The position numbers were made by a program, and so were the translations under genes. Below are positions 62,594 to 64,000 of a stretch of DNA of 64,000 bases, piece by piece; position 1 is the first letter of the stretch, and every line of letters starts with the position of its first letter. The notes beneath the pieces are model-generated. The model saw only the letters and a program-made list of their open reading frames with translations, searched no databases and was not told where the DNA came from. The DNA is from Thermophilibacter provencensis. GTDB lineage: Bacteria; Actinomycetota; Coriobacteriia; Coriobacteriales; Atopobiaceae. The stretch spans positions 1,102,769-1,166,768 of the forward strand of contig NZ_LT671417.1 in NCBI RefSeq assembly GCF_900128445.1, given 5' to 3'.

Positions 62594-64000
62594 TGGCACA
62601 GGACTCGCAGGTGGCCTCCACGCCTGTCGTCGCGCGGGGCGAGAGGGACGGTCTGCCCGTTCGCTCGCTTGCCCCGCGTCAGACCCTGTCCGTGGGCATC
62701 ACGCTCTTCTCGATGTTCTTCGGTGCCGGCAACCTCATCCTGCCGCCGCTCCTCGGTGTCCAGGCGGGCTCGGAGGGGCTGCCGGCGATTCTCGGCTTCT
62801 TCGTCACGGGCGTGGGCCTCCCGGTGCTCGGCATCGTTGCCGTCGCGCTCTCCGGCACCCTGCGCGACCTCGCGACACGGGTTCACCCGACCTTCGCCCG
62901 GGTCTTCGTCGCCCTCGTCTACCTTTCCATCGGCCCCTGCCTCGCCATCCCGCGCACGGCGTCGACGGCCTTCGAGATGCTCGCCCCGCTGCTTCCCGAG
63001 GGGGCGTCGCCAGAGCTTGCCCGCCTGGCGTTCTCCGTGGCGTTCTTCGCCGTCGCGTACGTGCTCGCCCTGCGCCCCGGACGGCTGACGCGCCTGCTCG
63101 GGCGCGTCACCGGGCCCGCGCTGATCGCGCTGATCGTCGTGGTGGTGGCAGGTGGCGCAGACGTTCCTGACCTGCGTGTTGCAGATCGGGCAGACCACGA
63201 AGTCGCGGTCGATGGGGGCGCCGCACTTGGGGCAGATGCCGTAGTGGGAGAGCTGGTGCGCCCCGGCCGTGGCGGGCTTCCTCACGGGCTACCAGACGAT
63301 GGACCTTCTCGCCTCGCTCACCTTCGGCATCGTGATAGCGACGAACGTCCGCGCCCTCGGCGTCAGCGCACCTCGCGACGTCACGCGAGCGGTGTGCGGC
63401 GCCGGTGTGATAGCTGGCGTCCTCATGATGGCGGTCTACGGAGGTCTCTGCGTGGTGGGATACGAGCTCTCCGCCGATCTCGCGACGGTCACGAACGGCG
63501 CCGTCGTCATCACCGCCTCGGCCTCGGCGCACTTTGGCATCGCGGGGACTGCGATCGTGGCGGCCATCTTCCTGCTCGCGTGCCTGAACGTCTGCATTGG
63601 CCTCATCAGCTGCTGCGGCTCCTACTTCGCCGAGGAGCTTCCGAGCGTCTCGTACCGGGCGTGCGCGCTCGCCTTCGCGGTCTTCTCGTGCGCGGTCTCA
63701 AACCTTGGGCTCGACGCGATCATCTCGTTCTCCGCCACCCTGCTCGGCGCGCTCTACCCGCCCGCCATCGTGCTCGTGGCCATGGGGCTGCTGCGCCGCC
63801 GCTGTGACGCCGTGCCGGCGGTCTGGCCCTGGACGGTCGGCGTTACGGTGGCGGTGAGCGTGGCCGAGGCCCTGCGCGACGCCCTCGCGCCTGCCCTCGC
63901 GCTTCCGCTCGACGCGCTGCCGCTCGCGGGCATGGGCCTGGGGTGGGTGCTTCCCGCCCTGCTTGCGGCCGCGCTCTCGTCCGCGCTGTCCGTCCTGCTC
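62593..64000 (+). pseudogene. brnQ: Branched-chain amino acid permease brnQ, interrupted and 3' partial
   Basis: The 5' part (62593 to about 63150) encodes the N-terminal half of a BrnQ/LivJ-type Na+- or H+-coupled permease (FSMFFGAGNLILPPLLG is diagnostic). After VVVVAG the frame leaves BrnQ. From about 63257 the BrnQ sequence resumes in a different frame (AVAGFLTGYQTMDLLASLTFG) and runs to the window edge. The 111 bp between carry a reversed zinc-ribbon fragment, with a stop (63242-63244) in the downstream frame. As written, no full-length carrier can be made. Misassembly is an alternative to true decay. Confidence 0.75.
63148..63258 (-). other. Reversed zinc-ribbon gene fragment inside brnQ
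   Basis: On the minus strand about 37 codons read like a double zinc-ribbon tail: three CxxC pairs in the pattern GICPKCGAP, VVCPICNTQ, NVCATC. This is far from random shadow coding in brnQ. The frame on either side does not continue the ribbon protein, so only a fragment is present. The donor gene is not elsewhere in the window. Confidence 0.65.

Noticed and set aside
62488-63285. Minus-strand open frame containing a zinc ribbon as a complete gene
   Set aside because: Only about 37 codons (63148-63258) look like real protein; the rest is antisense to brnQ and the tannase-like gene. Reported as a fragment instead.

Overview
The window is about 65-68% GC, with short intergenic gaps, strong AGGAGG-type ribosome sites, and occasional GTG and TTG starts. 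The gene content (Tat-type lipoproteins, a degenerate PrpR-like activator, several sulfatases, a monoderm-style Tad/Flp pilus operon, and mixed-acid glycolysis with D-lactate dehydrogenase) points to an anaerobic host-associated actinobacterium of the class Coriobacteriia. An Olsenella/Atopobiaceae-like member is most likely; this is inference from content and style, not from a marker gene.

Layout. 1-10.9 kb: the end of a PF00882-like protein, then a minus-strand sulfated-glycan locus (LacI regulator, GH3 glycosidase, GPH sugar symporter, three sulfatases), with TTAATCGATTAA operators around the regulator and the GH3 start. 11.1-18.6 kb: minus-strand sugar-phosphate genes (a second LacI regulator, class II aldolase, phosphofructokinase, triosephosphate isomerase, a LarA-like racemase/epimerase, then glucose-6-phosphate isomerase). 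18.6-25.3 kb: plus-strand ABC importer, a NagB-like protein, NagA and a GH13 glucanohydrolase. 25.3-30.5 kb: SDR, Sel1-repeat protein, a block of nested inverted repeats, pyruvate kinase and D-lactate dehydrogenase. 30.7-40.9 kb: PrpR-like regulator divergent from an acid-sugar operon (DUF1537 kinase, Fe-alcohol dehydrogenase, DapA-like aldolase, PdxA-like dehydrogenase, permease, SDR, sialidase-like protein, YhcH-like protein). 41-49 kb: MFS carrier, Ca2+-type P-ATPase, an orphan nuclease-fold-like protein, GntP-like permease, RsgA. 49.4-59.9 kb: a tightly overlapping Tad/Flp pilus operon followed by DUF192, zinc-ribbon/FHA, JAMM-like and small acidic proteins. 59.9-64 kb: tRNA-Phe, acylphosphatase, a tannase-like lipoprotein esterase, and a brnQ gene interrupted by a reversed piece of a zinc-ribbon gene.

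How the genes fit together. Nearly all of glycolysis from glucose-6-phosphate is represented (pgi, pfk, fba, tpiA, pyk, D-ldh), and the peripheral operons feed it. Sulfated oligosaccharides probably enter through the GPH symporter and are desulfated and cleaved in the cytoplasm, because none of those enzymes has a visible signal peptide. Amino-sugar phosphates would be handled by NagA and possibly the divergent NagB-like protein. Four-carbon acid sugars are predicted to be phosphorylated and oxidised by the DUF1537/PdxA pair towards dihydroxyacetone phosphate. The pilus operon would give surface adhesion; prepilin peptidase is not in the window.

The least explained items are: the nested repeat block at 27.67-27.90 kb; the post-Tad FHA/JAMM/DUF192 group; the NagB-like, LarA-like and PFK proteins, each with altered active-site motifs; the orphan nuclease-like gene with its long upstream inverted repeat; and the chimeric brnQ.
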